Shown: positions 34,376 through 47,302, counted from the stretch's first letter. The stretch is 64,000 nucleotides of DNA from Antitrichia curtipendula (GCA_951230915.1 OX579640.1:8638981-8702980), one strand, 5' to 3'. Made by a program: numbers and translations. Notes: generated by a model not told the origin, from the letters alone.

Positions 34376-34936
34376 ATTTCCTCAACAAATTTAAGAAAAC
34401 GGATGTAAGGTATATGCACCCATAATCATCATTGTCCAAAATGTGACACCTATATTTAAACTAAAAAACAACACTAAAATCTATATATTGATGATACAAT
34501 ATGTATACAATTAGAACATGAGACCTAAAAAAGTCTAGTGTCAATTTTGTTGTGCCATTTGCTTGATTTTCCTTTCTTAGGCATGATTTTTGGAGGCTTC
34601 TATAATTTTTGTCTCCTAGCTTGCTTTTGAAGGGATTTGTTTTAATTTTCTAATGTCTAATTTTGAATTTTCTTGTATCTATTCAAAGTATTTTTAGATG
34701 TGCTTTCAATGATACTAATTTTAAGACCTGATTTTATACCAGTCAAAAGTTAGAAATAAATTTGGAGGGCTACTATACTGGTGGGATTGAAGATGTTCTA
34801 TTGAAGATAACTTAACCCTATAATGATGCAATGGCCTAAAAATGTACATTGGATAATAGAGAATCCTTCTACATAAAACAAAAGTGCAAATGTTCATCCT
34901 TGAAATTTTGTGTGAAAAAGTAAGGTCTTGCATAGT
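34376..34936. other. Gene-free sequence
   Basis: AT-rich with no feature apart from chance short frames. Confidence 0.3.
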
Positions 34937-34944
34937 ATTTCACC

Positions 34945-36269
34945 CTCGGGGAGGTCACTTTGTGAAAAGTAGAAAACCACATGAGTTAAAATATATGGTG
35001 AATTTTATTCATTGGAGCAAAAATTTATAAATGGTGTAGATCTATTTTAGCCTGGATTTAATTCTTGAAACATCATTATATACAAAATAGGGTATTGAAA
35101 AATCTTTTGATTTAAAAAAAAAATAGATATAAATTAGTGTGAATAAAATCATAGAAGAAAAATAAATTAATTTTAGGATGAGTATAATCCTTAGTCCTTC
35201 TAAAGGATGAATGAAAAATATTATGTTTTAACTATTTAACGCTTTATACAAGAAGATGTGTTAAAAATGAATCATCAAAAATGCTTTTTTAGTGAATTTT
35301 GGTACCTCCTAGCTCCTTGTTTTGAATCTCAAATTTAGCCATGAAAATGGTCTCTTTTGAATTTGAATCCAACTAATAAAATGAAGCAAACCAAGTCTAG
35401 TTTCTATTCCAATTTGAAATTATGGAAAATCCCTAAAATTGAGTGTTTTATTGCAATGTGAATTTCATGAATATAACCATAGTTTACTAATTTTCTAATT
35501 ATAAAATGACACGGAAATTTGGTTAACATCATGACGTTCTACACTATAATGTATGCCTATGACAAAAAATGAGATTTTTTAGCTTATTTTGAATTTAATA
35601 TGAATACGAACTATTATAAACTAATGTGAAATTTTTATTTATTAAAAGAGTGAAAATTGAATCAAAATGTGCATTTCAAAGGTCAAAACACCATTTACAA
35701 GCTAGGCTTATCCTTTCATGTGCTACGCTTACATTAGCCAAATCCCCCCAATCTATTGACTTTTTTGTCCAAGCATCCAACCACCTATGCTTTGGAATTT
35801 AAAAAAAACAAAACAATAGCTTATTATGTAAATCTAACCGCATATGAAGATGGCCACCTTGATTCTTCAAAGCATCACTTCAAGTGCAACTTCATTTAAA
35901 TATTTTTAATAATAGAAAAAGCACTTCAAAAAACAAATTGACCACATTCTAGTCGTTTAGAAAGTTAAGGGTTAAGTTTGATCCTAATTTTTTATATATG
36001 TTGCATATTTTTATGCCCAACATTCATCCCAAAATCCTTCATTATCAAACAAAACAAAATTCCTAAAGTTTATAAATACTATAGCGTGCCAAAAATTAAG
36101 TTAGATTTTCATTTATAATTACCTATAGGGTGCTTAAAATAAACACCAAGTAGCTTTTTTTCTACTAAAAGGGTCCTTTAAAATCATAATTACTAAGTAA
36201 ATAGCCTCCAAACAAATAGGTGGTTAACGCACATGGTTACAAAACATAAGGGGAAGTGACCTCCCCGAG
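34945..36269. mobile_element. hAT-like non-autonomous DNA transposon (1,325 bp)
   Basis: Perfect 16-bp terminal inverted repeats, CTCGGGGAGGTCACTT at 34,945-34,960 and its complement at 36,254-36,269, are flanked by an identical 8-bp direct repeat ATTTCACC at 34,937-34,944 and 36,270-36,277. An 8-bp target duplication is the hallmark of the hAT superfamily. The interior is AT-rich with no transposase frame, so the copy is non-autonomous. Intact ends and target site suggest it is younger than its surroundings. Confidence 0.85.
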
Positions 36270-36277
36270 ATTTCACC

Positions 36278-36975
36278 TCAACGGTCCATCACTCTATTTG
36301 TTGCCATTTTGCAACTAAATATGAATGAAAAAATTGAGACTTATTTTTCAGAGACGAAGTCATATGTCTACTACACGTTATAAGATTTTCAAATTATTCT
36401 GGAAAAAACTAAAATCAATGGGAATTTCTCAAGAAAAAAATGACGAAAATTCATATCAAACACAAAATACACTCAATCAATCTGAAATTTTTACCATTGA
36501 TGTACATCATAGTGTAGAACATTATAATATAAGCCAAAGTTATTGTTTCATTCTAAAATTAGACAATCAATAAACCATGGTTATAGATCCAAAGTTCATA
36601 TTGCTATAGTATATTGGAATTTGTGATTTAAAAAAAATTCCAGTTGGAGTAGAAATTACACTTGATAAGCTTCACATTTCAATAGTTGGACTCAAATAAT
36701 AAAAAATATTATTTTTATGGCTAAAATCTACATTGAGAGTAAGTAGTAAGAAATGGCCAAAACACATTACTACAGTGATCCATGGGCGTGGATTAAGTAT
36801 CTTTTTTCTTTAGAAAAAGTCAAGAATATCCTTAATGAAGAAATTTGCAATGCTATTCTCTAAAAATTTACTCAAGAAACTTCCAAAATAACTACTGTGC
36901 CATATGCCGTTGCCACAACTAAAATAAAAGCTATTTTTTAAATTTTTTATTAATTCCTAAACAACCATAGTTCTT
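36278..36975. other. Gene-free sequence
   Basis: AT-rich. An 82-codon frame opens at 36,325 but is lysine- and asparagine-rich, as expected by chance in this composition. Confidence 0.3.
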
Positions 36976-38170
36976 TTGAAGGACAAAATGGATTGTGGGT
37001 AGGTTCCTATGACCTCAATTTTTGGTGAACTTTTTTATTTCTCATGAGACTAAAAAACTTTTTAGCTTAGTGGAAATACATTTTTTATATCAATCAGTGC
37101 TTGGGAGCAAAAGTTATGCCATTTTAAATATAATCTTCATGCCATTGAGTAGAAAAAGAAATCCACAAAAAAGTTTGATTTAGTTTGTTTTTTTAAATCC
37201 TTATAGATCATATTTTTGTCTACATGTGAAGTTTTAATTAATTCCATTTGGATTAATGATGTGAAAGTAATGGACAATCTTGTTTTTCGAGCAATCTAAG
37301 CATCTTTTTCAAAAAATAACTCATGGGATTCATTTGTGGATGCAATTTTCACAATTTTTCAAAAAAATGGCTTAACAAGGTTAAGCTTTCTTGATGGGGA
37401 ACTTCGGCAAAATGGTGGTATTTTGTGTGCCATTTTCAAACCTCCTAGTTTGAACCATAAAGGTGATATCTAGTACTTTTATAGATTTTAGAAATCTAGG
37501 ACTAATATAGATTTCAAACCATGCACTCTAAATTGTAAAAGTAGCATCTATGACTAGTGTAGATTTCAAACATCTAAGAATGATATAAATTTTTGAAATC
37601 TAGGGTTGTACATTTCAAACCGCACAATTTGAACTATAAAAACTGCCAAAGTTAAGGAATTTCACCATTTTAATGAAATTGCCCATCTTGCTAGAACAAT
37701 CTCAACATTGGGATTATTGTGTTTTAATTCAATTTTAGAGCTAATTATTAACAATTTAGTTTTTCTTTCAATTTTGAACCTACTTCTTTTTAACAATTTT
37801 AAGAAGAATGAAAATCAAGGGGTTATTTACAAAAAAAATTCCTAGACTTTCAACTCAATTCTTCAACACAATTTTTTTTAAATTCAAAGTCGATAGTACA
37901 AAACTCTTCCATAAATGGCGGTCAAAGTTGTATGAAATTGCAAACTAGTGTTCAAAAAAAATTATTCTTGAGACTTTGAATGCTAAAATCTTCCAATCTA
38001 TGTGGTCAAACTTCATGAATCTTTTACCGCATGATCTCAGACAAGTAAAGTACAATATCCTATGGTTAGACTCTAAAAAAGTTTTTTTGTTTTGTTTTCT
38101 TGAATGAATGCAGTAGAAATGGCAATTTTGAGTGGTTTTTAACAAGAAAAATGGACTTGGTCCTTCAAAG
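36976..38170. repeat. Further copy of the TTAA-ended repeat interior
   Basis: The ordered blocks 'gtaggttcctatgacctcaatt', 'tgtgaagttttaattaattcc', 'aatggacaatcttgtttttcg', 'aatcttccaatct', 'acaatatcctatggtta' and 'ggcaattttgagtggttttt' match those at 9,140-9,690 and 18.4-19.1 kb. Recognisable TTAA termini are lost. A minisatellite-like block is inserted at 37,450-37,690. Confidence 0.6.
37450..37690. repeat. Decayed minisatellite related to 19.7-20.0 kb
   Basis: Repeated 'atctaggactaatatagatttcaaa' and 'gtgtagatttcaaacatcta' type units end in 'aaaaactgccaaagttaaggaatttcacca..aatgaaattgccc'. That ending parallels 'aaaagtgccaaaagtgaggaat..aatgaaattcccc' at 19,990-20,038. The shared ends show that the same array and its flank exist in two places. 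Confidence 0.75.
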
Positions 38171-38354
38171 GTTTACAAAAACTTCAAAATTTAATAACTT
38201 CCACACCATAGGTCCAAATGCCATGAAGCAAGGCCTGTGCACCCTTCTTCACATTGAAAGATCTTTCCAATTGTACCAAGAACGTACTAACGAGGAGTTG
38301 CACAATTCCAAATATCTCATTGTAAAACAAACAAAACAAAACAAAATGCCTAAC

Positions 38355-38603
38355 TTAACCCCTGAGCATCCAAGGGGCCAAAATATGGCCTCTCAGTTTT
38401 GAAAGATTTCCTTGTTTGACCATTATAATCTTTTCAATGGTACGGTCAAAGGACGTGTCCCTTTCCTTGGAGCTCCGGGCCTATGTCCACTACCAATCGG
38501 TATGGTTAGTTTATGCGGATCTCTTTTTAAGTGATAGTTTGATTGAAATGAATTCCAAAGGGTCTAGATTTGAGCAAATTTGCACCGGGCGCTCAGGGGT
38601 TAA
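38355..38603. mobile_element. Small TTAA-ended MITE (249 bp)
   Basis: The left end is TTAACCCCTGAGC and the right end is GCTCAGGGGTTAA. These are 13-bp perfect inverted ends including the TTAA, and the sequence diverges after them. There is no coding capacity. It shares the terminal TTAA-CCCCT with the larger elements at 18,195 and 48,858 but not their interior. Confidence 0.7.
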
Positions 38604-38720
38604 GGTATGGATACTAGAGTTAATCGTAAAGGAAACCCTAGTTTGAAACGAGGGTGCCAGAAGAAGGTATAACTAAGAATAATACCAAAGAAACACGGCC
38701 ACAAACTCCATTGGGCCTCA

Positions 38721-40795
38721 GGGCCGGTTTATACTTGGGGCTGGATTGAAGGCTGGCCGGAACTCTCCAAGTTTGATACAATAGGATGGCTCAATTTCTC
38801 CAAATCCGGCCCAAGGGCTTTATACTAGGGCCGGATTGAAACCACCACTCATCCTACGTGTCGCCTTAGGTGGCATAGTTTTGGCGCCAAACCATCCGGC
38901 CCAAGAGGAGCAATCGGGACGAGGTTTTGGGTGGCCCGATTTCCCATCTAGGGCCGGATTGGGGCCGGATTGGGCTCCTCCGTTAGATTATACAAATCTC
39001 CACCATTGATGAAAAGAATTTTATTTACGAGCTCTTTGATTTTACAAATAAGCTAGATAAGAAGTGAAACAAGAGAGTTTTGGTCTGCTTGTTCTGTCAG
39101 ACTGAAGATTTACGTTCCGTCACTGATTTTACTACTAATCAGTAATCAATAATTATTTTTCATTTATGGGATTACAGATTTGCAACGAAGGCAGTGACTA
39201 GCCATATGTTAATAGAGCCCCTGGAGATAATCATAATGAAATTTTCTAAAATTTTAATTTTAATTTTTAAATTAAAAAAGAATAATTTAAAAAAGAATTT
39301 CAACATAAGAAAAAAACTTCAAGAAAAAACAATAGAATTTTTATTTTATTTTTATTTTCCACTAAAATATTCTATAATTAAAATCCACATGCTTCACACC
39401 TTGAGTCTAGACCCATTTCTTTCTCCAAAAAATAATTAAAAATAATTAGGGCTATTTGCATAAGTGTCAATATAGAATTGAGACTAAACTTGAAAGTAAG
39501 GAATAATACTAATGATACTAAGATAAATTTGCATATGATAGGCAAACCACCTATGACATGCACCTAGGAAATGACCCATTAGAGTCTTACATCAACCCAT
39601 GACAAAAAAAATTCAATAGATGAAATTAAGACCTAATTAGGTTAGTTAGTGGCCAAAATCAATGTCTTAGGTGATGGTGATGGAGCTATTAATGATTAAT
39701 TTAGAAACTTCTACCTTTTTAGTAATTGATTTTTTTCTTCCTTTATGTTGGGACCCTGTTATAAAATATTGTAACTACTTCAGGTAGTAGGATAGCCATC
39801 AAGCATACACTAACTTTTTGTTGGTTTTGGAGTAGTGTATAGACTCTTTTAAGCCAATTGGACAATATACTTCAAAAATTTATAAAAAATTCATATTTGT
39901 AAATAAAAAATTCCACTACTCTCTTCATTTCTCACTATTATGTTTGTATGGAAAAAAATCTGAATTTTTTTGTCAATTGTAATAAGGCAAAACACTCATT
40001 ATGTCTTACATAGGCATGTTTACTTTAAAACATTTTGCATTTGTATAGTCACCATGTTGCAAAAGTAGGAAAATAGGGAATGTGACTTAATGTACATTGG
40101 CTACATAAATAATCAAAAAAATATATATTATAATAAATGAAGTCTGCTTTCATTTAAATATGATTTAAGAAAATTAAAAATTAAATAGAAAAAATAAGAA
40201 AGGAAAGGAAAAGTTCCAAGCTTTTGTTTTTGTTTTTAATTCTTTCTTTCAGAATACAAAAACAAGAAGAGAAAGGAAAAGATTCAAATAAAATAATTTT
40301 TTTTTCCCAATAGAAGATAGGAAAGAAAACAAAAACGTTTTAAAATATTAAAAAATCTCTCTTCTATTTTTGAAATAGATAAAGTAGAAATAGAAAAAAA
40401 AAAGGGGTTAAAAAATCTTAAAACTATCTTTTCTATGTTTGAAATTGAAGAAAGAAGAAGAAAAAAGAAAAAAGAACTAAAAAAATCTCTCTTTTATTCT
40501 TTTGAAATAGAAAAAATAAGAAGAGAAAGGAAATATTCATGTTTTATGTTTTTTTGTTTGAATATTAAGAAAATACAAGAGCACATTAATCCTCAATCCG
40601 GCCCTAGAATTCAACTTCACCACTTTACATTACTTGGGGCCCGAGTGATGAATCCTCAATCCGGCCCCAAAATCCGGCCTCACCACTTTACATTATCTAG
40701 GGCCGGAGTGGTGAATTGGGGCCGGATTGAAGGCCAGATTGAAGGCAAATCCGGCTAGCCTTCCATCCACCCCCAGAGCGTGTATAAACCCGCCC
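38721..40795. mobile_element. 2.07-kb TIR transposon with GGGCCGG-type ends
   Basis: The left end (GGGCCGGTTTATAC, then GGGGCTGGATTGAAGGCT and GGCCGG) is matched by the complement of the right end (GGGCGGGTTTATAC, then GGGGGTGGATGGAAGGCT and AGCCGG), over about 50 bases. Both ends are flanked by TCA. A 3-bp duplication and GGGC start fit PIF/Harbinger, though TCA is not its usual TWA. Several subterminal GGGCCGGATTG or complementary words lie near both ends (38,833; 38,952; 40,598; 40,655; 40,722), as seen for transposase-binding sites. No transposase frame remains. Confidence 0.8.
40170..40545. repeat. Purine-rich degenerate tandem repeat inside the TIR element
   Basis: Three or more loose units alternate A/G-rich runs ('agaagagaaaggaaa') with 'aaaaaatctctcttctattttt' and 'tgaaatag' segments, at roughly 90-base spacing. 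The lysine- and arginine-rich frame opening at 40,435 is only the translation of this array. Confidence 0.6.
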
Positions 40796-40799
40796 TCAG

Positions 40800-41990
40800 T
40801 TTGGATGCTCCAGGGAGTTTCATCCTGTGTTTTTCCCGAACTCCGGTTCATGGGTCCCGCATTGTACACACTTTTCGATTAACTCTATTGGGATGCAAAA
40901 ACATTATTTTTTTTCATCCTCCAGTACAGGTGAATTCATCCATCGGACACTGACTGTAGTTGCCCACTCCGTCCTTCTAGGGTTAACCATCCTGTGCAGT
41001 GCTCTGGTGGCAACTCCCCCAAGATCACAGCATGACACAGAATCTAAAATTATAACTTAGCCACTGTAGTAGGCAGAATCCTGGAAAATTCAGCTGAACA
41101 TGGGAATCCCAGTGCCCTGAGTACTAAGGACAGTTGTAAGTTACCTCTCGCTCCGAATTGGAGCCCAGTCACATGATCTGCTATTCGATCTGCTTTGCCT
41201 GTTTGCTGCAGTTGCTCATTCTGGAACCCCCCCGCCTATTCTGATGAGTGCTTTGGGAAGCCAGATCGAGGAGCAAAAGCAACGGCGAAAAACACCTGGA
41301 AATCAGCTGTCGATCGAATGCTCAGAAAATGCGCACGGAAAGGTGGGGGCTGCCAGGGGACCACCAATCAGCTTCATTATTTGACTTCGAAAGCTCTGCC
41401 ATCGCTCGCTCGATTACAAATGACAGGAGGCAGGCGGATCGAGTCATTGCAATTGCATTGCCGGAGGCCGAAGGTAGGGTCAGAGCATGCATGTGGCAGC
41501 CACCACAAACAATCTTAGTTACAGTACGTTATAAATAAAGCCTTGGAACTGATCGAGCTCCATCGAAGATGCAAACCACTTTAGTATAAAATTTTCAGTT
41601 GTATGATACTAGCTAGCTCCGGAGCGAGGACGGGAGGACCAAGGAAATCGACTGGCCGGATGCTTCCCTTTGTCTGCTTCTAGCCGGTTCAGACTTGAAG
41701 TAGCTTGGTCATGATCTCTTTCTCTGAATCCCGCTCTGAATCCCGGAAGGAAGGACGGACAGTCGGAGGGTCTGCAGTCTGCACAATGGATTCCATAATA
41801 TCCAAAGAAGTGTGGTGATCATACCAGTGTGGGCACTGGGCAGTGGCAAGTGTGGATCCAAATCCTGTTGATAAGTTAAACCAGCACGGGAAGATGATAA
41901 GCCGGCATGGCTGCACTGTTGGGAAAGCTGGAAAAGAACTGAAAGCCTGTCAACCAGGAAGAGCAGTTGAAAAATTCAAAAAAACACTGG
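40800..41990. other. GC-richer unassigned sequence
   Basis: Single-copy-like and less AT-rich than the surroundings, especially 41,190-41,530. Frames in several phases are open for about 100 codons, as expected from lower stop density. None resembles a known protein. It could be an old gene edge or promoter remnant. Confidence 0.35.
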
Positions 41991-42143
41991 GGGCCTGTTT
42001 ACACCAAAAGACTCTGGGTTGGAGCCCAAGGAAATGGCGGAGTGGTTTGATTGGAACTTTGGGTTGGTACCATAGCTATCTTCCAATTAAAACATTCCAT
42101 TTCTTTGGGCTCCAACCCAAAGTCTTTTGGTGTAAACAAGTCA
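41991..42143. mobile_element. Foldback MITE (about 150 bp)
   Basis: The left arm (about 41,993-42,038) and right arm (about 42,098-42,141) are reverse complements over about 45 bases with only two or three mismatches. They share GTTTACACCAAAAGACT and GGGTTGGAGCCCAA, separated by a loop of about 59 bases. The left end GGGCCTGTTTA resembles Tourist/Harbinger MITE ends. The right terminus is mutated and the target duplication is not clear. RNA from it would fold into one long hairpin. Confidence 0.85.
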
Positions 42144-45100
42144 TGAAACAATTGGAAAATAGACCAAATGCAATTGAGGTAAGTATTACAACAGTGGCTT
42201 GAAACGGTTTTAGATCCAAACACATTTGAAATTCCACGCATATCGATATACTAGAAAGATTTCAAACAGTTCACTTGAGCTAAAGTTCATAGGTAGAACC
42301 TTCAGTTAGCGTATGAGTCCTTTTTTTGAATTTTTGTATATTTTTGCTTATATCTTTATGAATATATACAGTATTATTTACCTCAATTTCATCAAATTTT
42401 GTCATACAAACAGAGTGGTTTTCAGAAACTCAAGCATTGGTTAGGATGATTGAAATAGTTTTGTGGTCCAAAAAGCCCTTGGAACCTCTTTGTTAATAAA
42501 AACAATAAGGTGTTATGTTTTTCTTGTAGACAAATGAAAAGCTTAAGCCTTAAGCACTATGACATCCAATTTATAGGTGATGAACATATTCAGATTCATG
42601 TTTCTTTCTTGTTGCTCCTTGGATGAATATCATTCTAATTTATGGAGACACTTTGTCAAGTTCTTTTTATATCTATCAGTTGAATTTTGTGTTATTAGAG
42701 TACATATTTTTCTAAAATTATAAATATCAAGTGGTTGACCAAGTCAAAATTGCATTGTCTCTAGTTCAAAATTGGATTTGCAAAAATGAAGTTGTAGAGT
42801 GTAAAAAACACAAATTTTTCACAAAAAAATCACTGTGCCAAGAGAACCTCATTTGAAATCCATTCCAACAAATTTTACTCCAAAAACGATAACAGTTTGC
42901 TTGTAAGTGAATTTCAAAGGAATTTCAAATTTTTCCTTTCAAAATTCATTGAAAAACATTGATGATAGCATTGGTGAATATAACCATATGGATAGAATCT
43001 AAAACTCAAAATCTAAAACTTTCGTTTTTATATCAATTCCAAAATATTCTTCTAAATAGTACTTTATAATGTTCTTTTTCCACATCGTCTATTCTGAAAA
43101 AGCCTTTGAAGTTTGAACCTTTGGGGGTTAAATGATAGTATCCTTCATTCCAACAATAACCCACATTCATCCATACATGAATTTTTCATGGTCTCTTTTT
43201 CTTTTAAACTTAAGGTTAAATATTATTGATGATTAAGAATCTTTTTAACAAAATTACCATTATTGTTTTACCTATACAATTTGTCCTAAACAATGATATG
43301 ATCATCAATATCCTAATAATTGTTTTCTTTAATATTAGTCCCTTTGGTAGTGAAATGTAAAGTACAATTTTTTTATTGGTAGGAATTGCATAAATGAATG
43401 ACCAATGACCTATGTCTTGAAGATTCAAGTATTGAACTCTTCATGTATAAAGATTTTTTAATTTAAATATGAAAATATTATTTAAAATCATTTTTAATTA
43501 TTTTTTAAGTTAAAAAATTTCTATTTAATTTATTCAAATTAGAATACCTTGTACTTTAAATAAACATCAAATTTATTCTATCCCTATTTTGCACAAAATT
43601 TGTGAAACTCGCTTTTTAAATGTTTAGTTTTTTTTCCACATAAGTTTCTCTATTTGAAACTTGAGTGTACAAAAGAATTTATATTTAAATATTTACAAAA
43701 TTAATATATAATGTAAACTCTAATTGATACATTTGGTGCCAATCTTTTGACCCCACAGTGAGGTAGAGGTGACAATTTAAATATTTTTCTTAAACCCAAT
43801 TTAAATATTTTGCTTAATTCCCAAAACATATGCCAACAATCCCATCTAACCCTCTCTCAAACCCCAACCATAATTCTAACCACCACCACCCTATTTGTAT
43901 TTTCAGATTAATAGTGGGATATGCAATCGATATGGGATATTTTTGTATTTTTGTATTCGTAATATGTATCCATACCCGCATTTGTATCCATACCTTTCCG
44001 TATTAATACCTCAAATTAATTGCACGGAGAGTAGTTTTAGATTTTTTCATGTGAATATACCAATGGTGTGCAATTTCCAAGAATCGAAAGTAGGGGGATT
44101 AATAAAAACATGTTATTTGCATTTTTTTTACCAGATAGTGTAAACTCAAATTATCTTATATGCCATTGCAAGTGTTAAAAAAAAATTTAAATTTATCACT
44201 CTTGCATATTTTCTCAATTTTATGTTTTAAAGTCTTTTAAAATATTATAAGTATGCTCGAAAAATTTGAAAAATGAAAATGATTTAAGTTACTATCTTGT
44301 AAATATTATCACATTTGTCTTTTATTATAATTTTATTCATATAATAAATATCTCTAATTAAAGATTAATTGACCATTTTTAAATATAGGATTTAAGTTTG
44401 GCCAATTTATCAATGTAATATTTTAACTTTGGTTTTAAATGCTATTGAACCATTTTGGATTTTGATTCATTACAGAGAAGTTGGCTCCTCCAAAGGATTG
44501 CCTTATGATACAAGAATTTTGCAATTTGTAGAATGGTTTTTAGATTTTAGTTTTAACCAAAAATTTAAAGTTATTGTGATAAACCTTTAGGTTTTTTGGA
44601 ATCTTCAAAAAATTGTCTTAATTTGCAAACTCATATTTGTTGAAACAAACTTTTGATGTCCTACAAACCCTTAAATCACTTTTAGAGCATCATGGGTCTA
44701 CCTTTTATTGAGACACTACAACGCCAAGTTCTACATGGGTCCCCTCAAAACCCTCAAAACTTGCCCCATGTTACTTGCCTCAAAACTTGCCCCATACCAA
44801 CAACACCTCCCATGTTACTTTTGCAGGTGAAGCACTTCCTTGCTCTTGTATAGCAAAAATACATTGTTTGTTGTGCACTCTAAACTCCTATGTACTTGTT
44901 TCTTAACAAAATCATGACAACAATTGAGCCTCAAAGGGCTTGAAAAGGAAAGAGCTTCAACTTTGTTAGTTGGTTTAGGATTTGTAGTACCATGCTAGGG
45001 TTCAAGCGTTGCAATCAAGGTTTACCTTGTCAAATGAGGTAGTCTGCTTTTAAAGTGACCTTGTAAGAGTTGATTGTCTTTGAGGGGGAAGTTGAAATCC

Positions 45101-45640
45101 TTAAAACAATTTTCAGATAATTTTCATAGGAAGAAAAATAGAATTGGCATTTATCTAGGTCGTTTCATTATTTTTTGGACTTTGTGGAATTAGTTACAAA
45201 TTTTTGAAGTTGAAATGCAATGATCACTAAAAGCAACCACCTTCTAAAATATACACTATTGATACATTGAAGAAAGTAAAATGTACCTCTGTATTAAGGC
45301 CCATTTCCACCTAACATTTGCAAACTCCACATGTTAAAAGATAAAACTTTTGCATAAGAAGAAAATAATCTTTTTTTTATATTGAAGTTCAGGTTCAGAA
45401 TTGGTTTAAGAGTTTCTTAACTAGGTGTAGTTCATATATGGTTAATAGTTCTTCAACCGTCTCGAGGGACTGCATCCAGAAGGTCACCCTCAATGAAAAA
45501 TAATCAAAATTTTAAAATGTAAATGATTTTGAAAATTAAAAAATCACCTTGTCAAATCTAAGGAAGATTAATTGTAATGAAAGTCTAAATCTTAGAAAAG
45601 ATATCAATACAATTTGCTGCCAACTCATGTTTTCTAAACA
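42144..45640. other. Gene-free AT-rich sequence
   Basis: No gene. A GGGGGTTAA at about 43,124-43,132 looks like a TTAA-element right end without a detectable left partner. A local duplication of 'ctcaaaacttgccccat' lies at about 44,755-44,800. The rest is featureless. Confidence 0.35.
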
Positions 45641-45649
45641 ATGGTTGGA

Positions 45650-46240
45650 GAGGTCGTTTTCATAATAAAATCAATTTCTCATCATGAATACTCAAAGGGT
45701 ATGGGACAATTTAAAGATGAGAGCTTGCCCACTCACTGTCAACACGCAAAAATTGTGTTCAATATAGAACTTCAGACCTCATTTTGGCATATTATAATGA
45801 CTTCTTTCAAGAAACTTTGAACTAAGAAAAGTTGGTAAATTAATCTAACTTTCATCTCCGAAAATCCGTTTGAGATTCTGAGACTCCAATAAAAAGTTAT
45901 GAACAAAATTCAGAGAGGATTTATAAAAATGTAAAAGAAAATGTCCCTCCCAATCCCTCTCTAATTTTGTCCCTAACTTTTGATTGGAGGCTTTAATTCA
46001 CAAAAAATAAATTTAGAAATGAAATTTAGTTTGATTTTCCAACTTTTCTTAGTTCAAAGTCTCTCGGAAAAAAAATTCTACTATACCTAAATGAGGTCTA
46101 ATGTTCTACATTGAACACATTTATTGCTTTTGATTTAATTAGGTGTGAGTTGTTGAGCTTCTACAAATCCTAATTTACATATCCTACGTGGATTGTTTTA
46201 CCTCCCATAATCCCACTTGTATAAAGAGATTGCCTATATA
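45650..46240 (+). repeat. CACTA-like family interior, second fragment
   Basis: It matches 51,215-51,620 and continues into 56,108-56,260. Landmarks are 'atcat..atactcaaagg(g/a)tatggga', 'cattttggcata', 'actccaataaaaagttat', 'cctcccaatccctctc', 'aacttttgattggag', 'ctactatacctaaatgagg', 'gttgagcttcta' and 'ccacttgtataaa'. Because it is uninterrupted, it shows the gypsy insertion point in the nested copy. Confidence 0.7.
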
Positions 46241-47065
46241 CCTTCATGCCTTCATATCAATAGTGACTTTCAAGTTTCTGTGAGGTGGTTCCCGAAAAAA
46301 TTCAATATTTTTTATTTTTCCAAATTGGGTTCCCCTAATTCCTGCCGTGGGCAACCATTGTTCTTACGTAATGGACTTTCAAGAGCTCCACTTGATAAGA
46401 GCAATTGTCAAATGTTGAAATCTTCATTTTCAGAAGAATGTCAAGATCTTGTTATGCACTACTTTTGCAGTGGTGGGCCAACAAAGCCTAAGTGAGTAAT
46501 GGCTGTAGTAGCAATGACAAGTCCATGCCACCTCGACTGCCATGGAGGTTTAGTGGATAGCTAAGCACTTAGGTGGGACTGCGCTACAATTTACAGTTCA
46601 TTTAAGGTGAAGGTATCCATAACCAATCAAATAAGCAATTATGGACATGGTCTAGAGTGGTGCAAGGCAAAACAAATATTTTCAGAGGTGCATTGATAGA
46701 AATGATAGGGATTGCAAAGATTTTGGTAATTTTATCGCTTGAACTTGAGCTTGAACTGAAATCTCTATAAATTGTTGGAGGCAAAAAGTGCTCTTCACCT
46801 ATAGACAATCCCTAGACGCTTCTAATTCTAATCTTAGCCAAATTACTTCATGCTTTCTTGCTCACCACTTTGGAACTTGTTTCATGACCTTATTAGTCCC
46901 AACCTAAAAAGGTGAAAAAAAACACATTCCAAGGCTTGGTGGAAAATAGAGCCCCCTTTAGGTTGCACATAGGTACCTCATCGGAAATGGATACCTCTAC
47001 CTCAATGCCTTAACATTGCTACCATAAGACCAGATGGGAATCGACTATTTTTTGTACTTTTTTTA
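46241..47065. other. Gene-free sequence
   Basis: No feature recognised. The short frames on either strand do not resemble proteins known to me. Confidence 0.3.
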
Positions 47066-47069
47066 AAAA

Positions 47070-47302
47070 GTGCCAAGATGGCAATCAATTAAAATTTGGT
47101 GAAGCATTGTATTTCTACATTCATCCATCTTTGGGCCCCCAAAACACTTTTCAATCATATTCATACATTTTTCCATCCAAATTTGGCAACTTCATTCACA
47201 TTTTAAATAGAAATGGAAAATTTATGGCAACAAAAGATTACTTTTTCTTGGCATAAAGTAGAAATTTATCTTGAAATGGTACAATTTAGCCCCATAGTGC
47301 CC
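47070..47302. repeat. Dispersed repeat B, copy 2
   Basis: Direct-orientation partner of 34,130-34,375. Non-coding, class unknown. Confidence 0.7.

Noticed and set aside
40435..40758. 107-codon lysine- and arginine-rich frame
   Set aside because: It derives from a purine-rich simple repeat and then the end of the TIR element. The composition is biased and there is no motif.
41195..41538. Overlapping 96- and 107-codon frames
   Set aside because: Two phases are open over the same GC-richer stretch and neither resembles a known protein. I keep the stretch as unassigned sequence.
43124..43132. GGGGGTTAA as the right end of a TTAA element
   Set aside because: No left partner or shared interior was found upstream.
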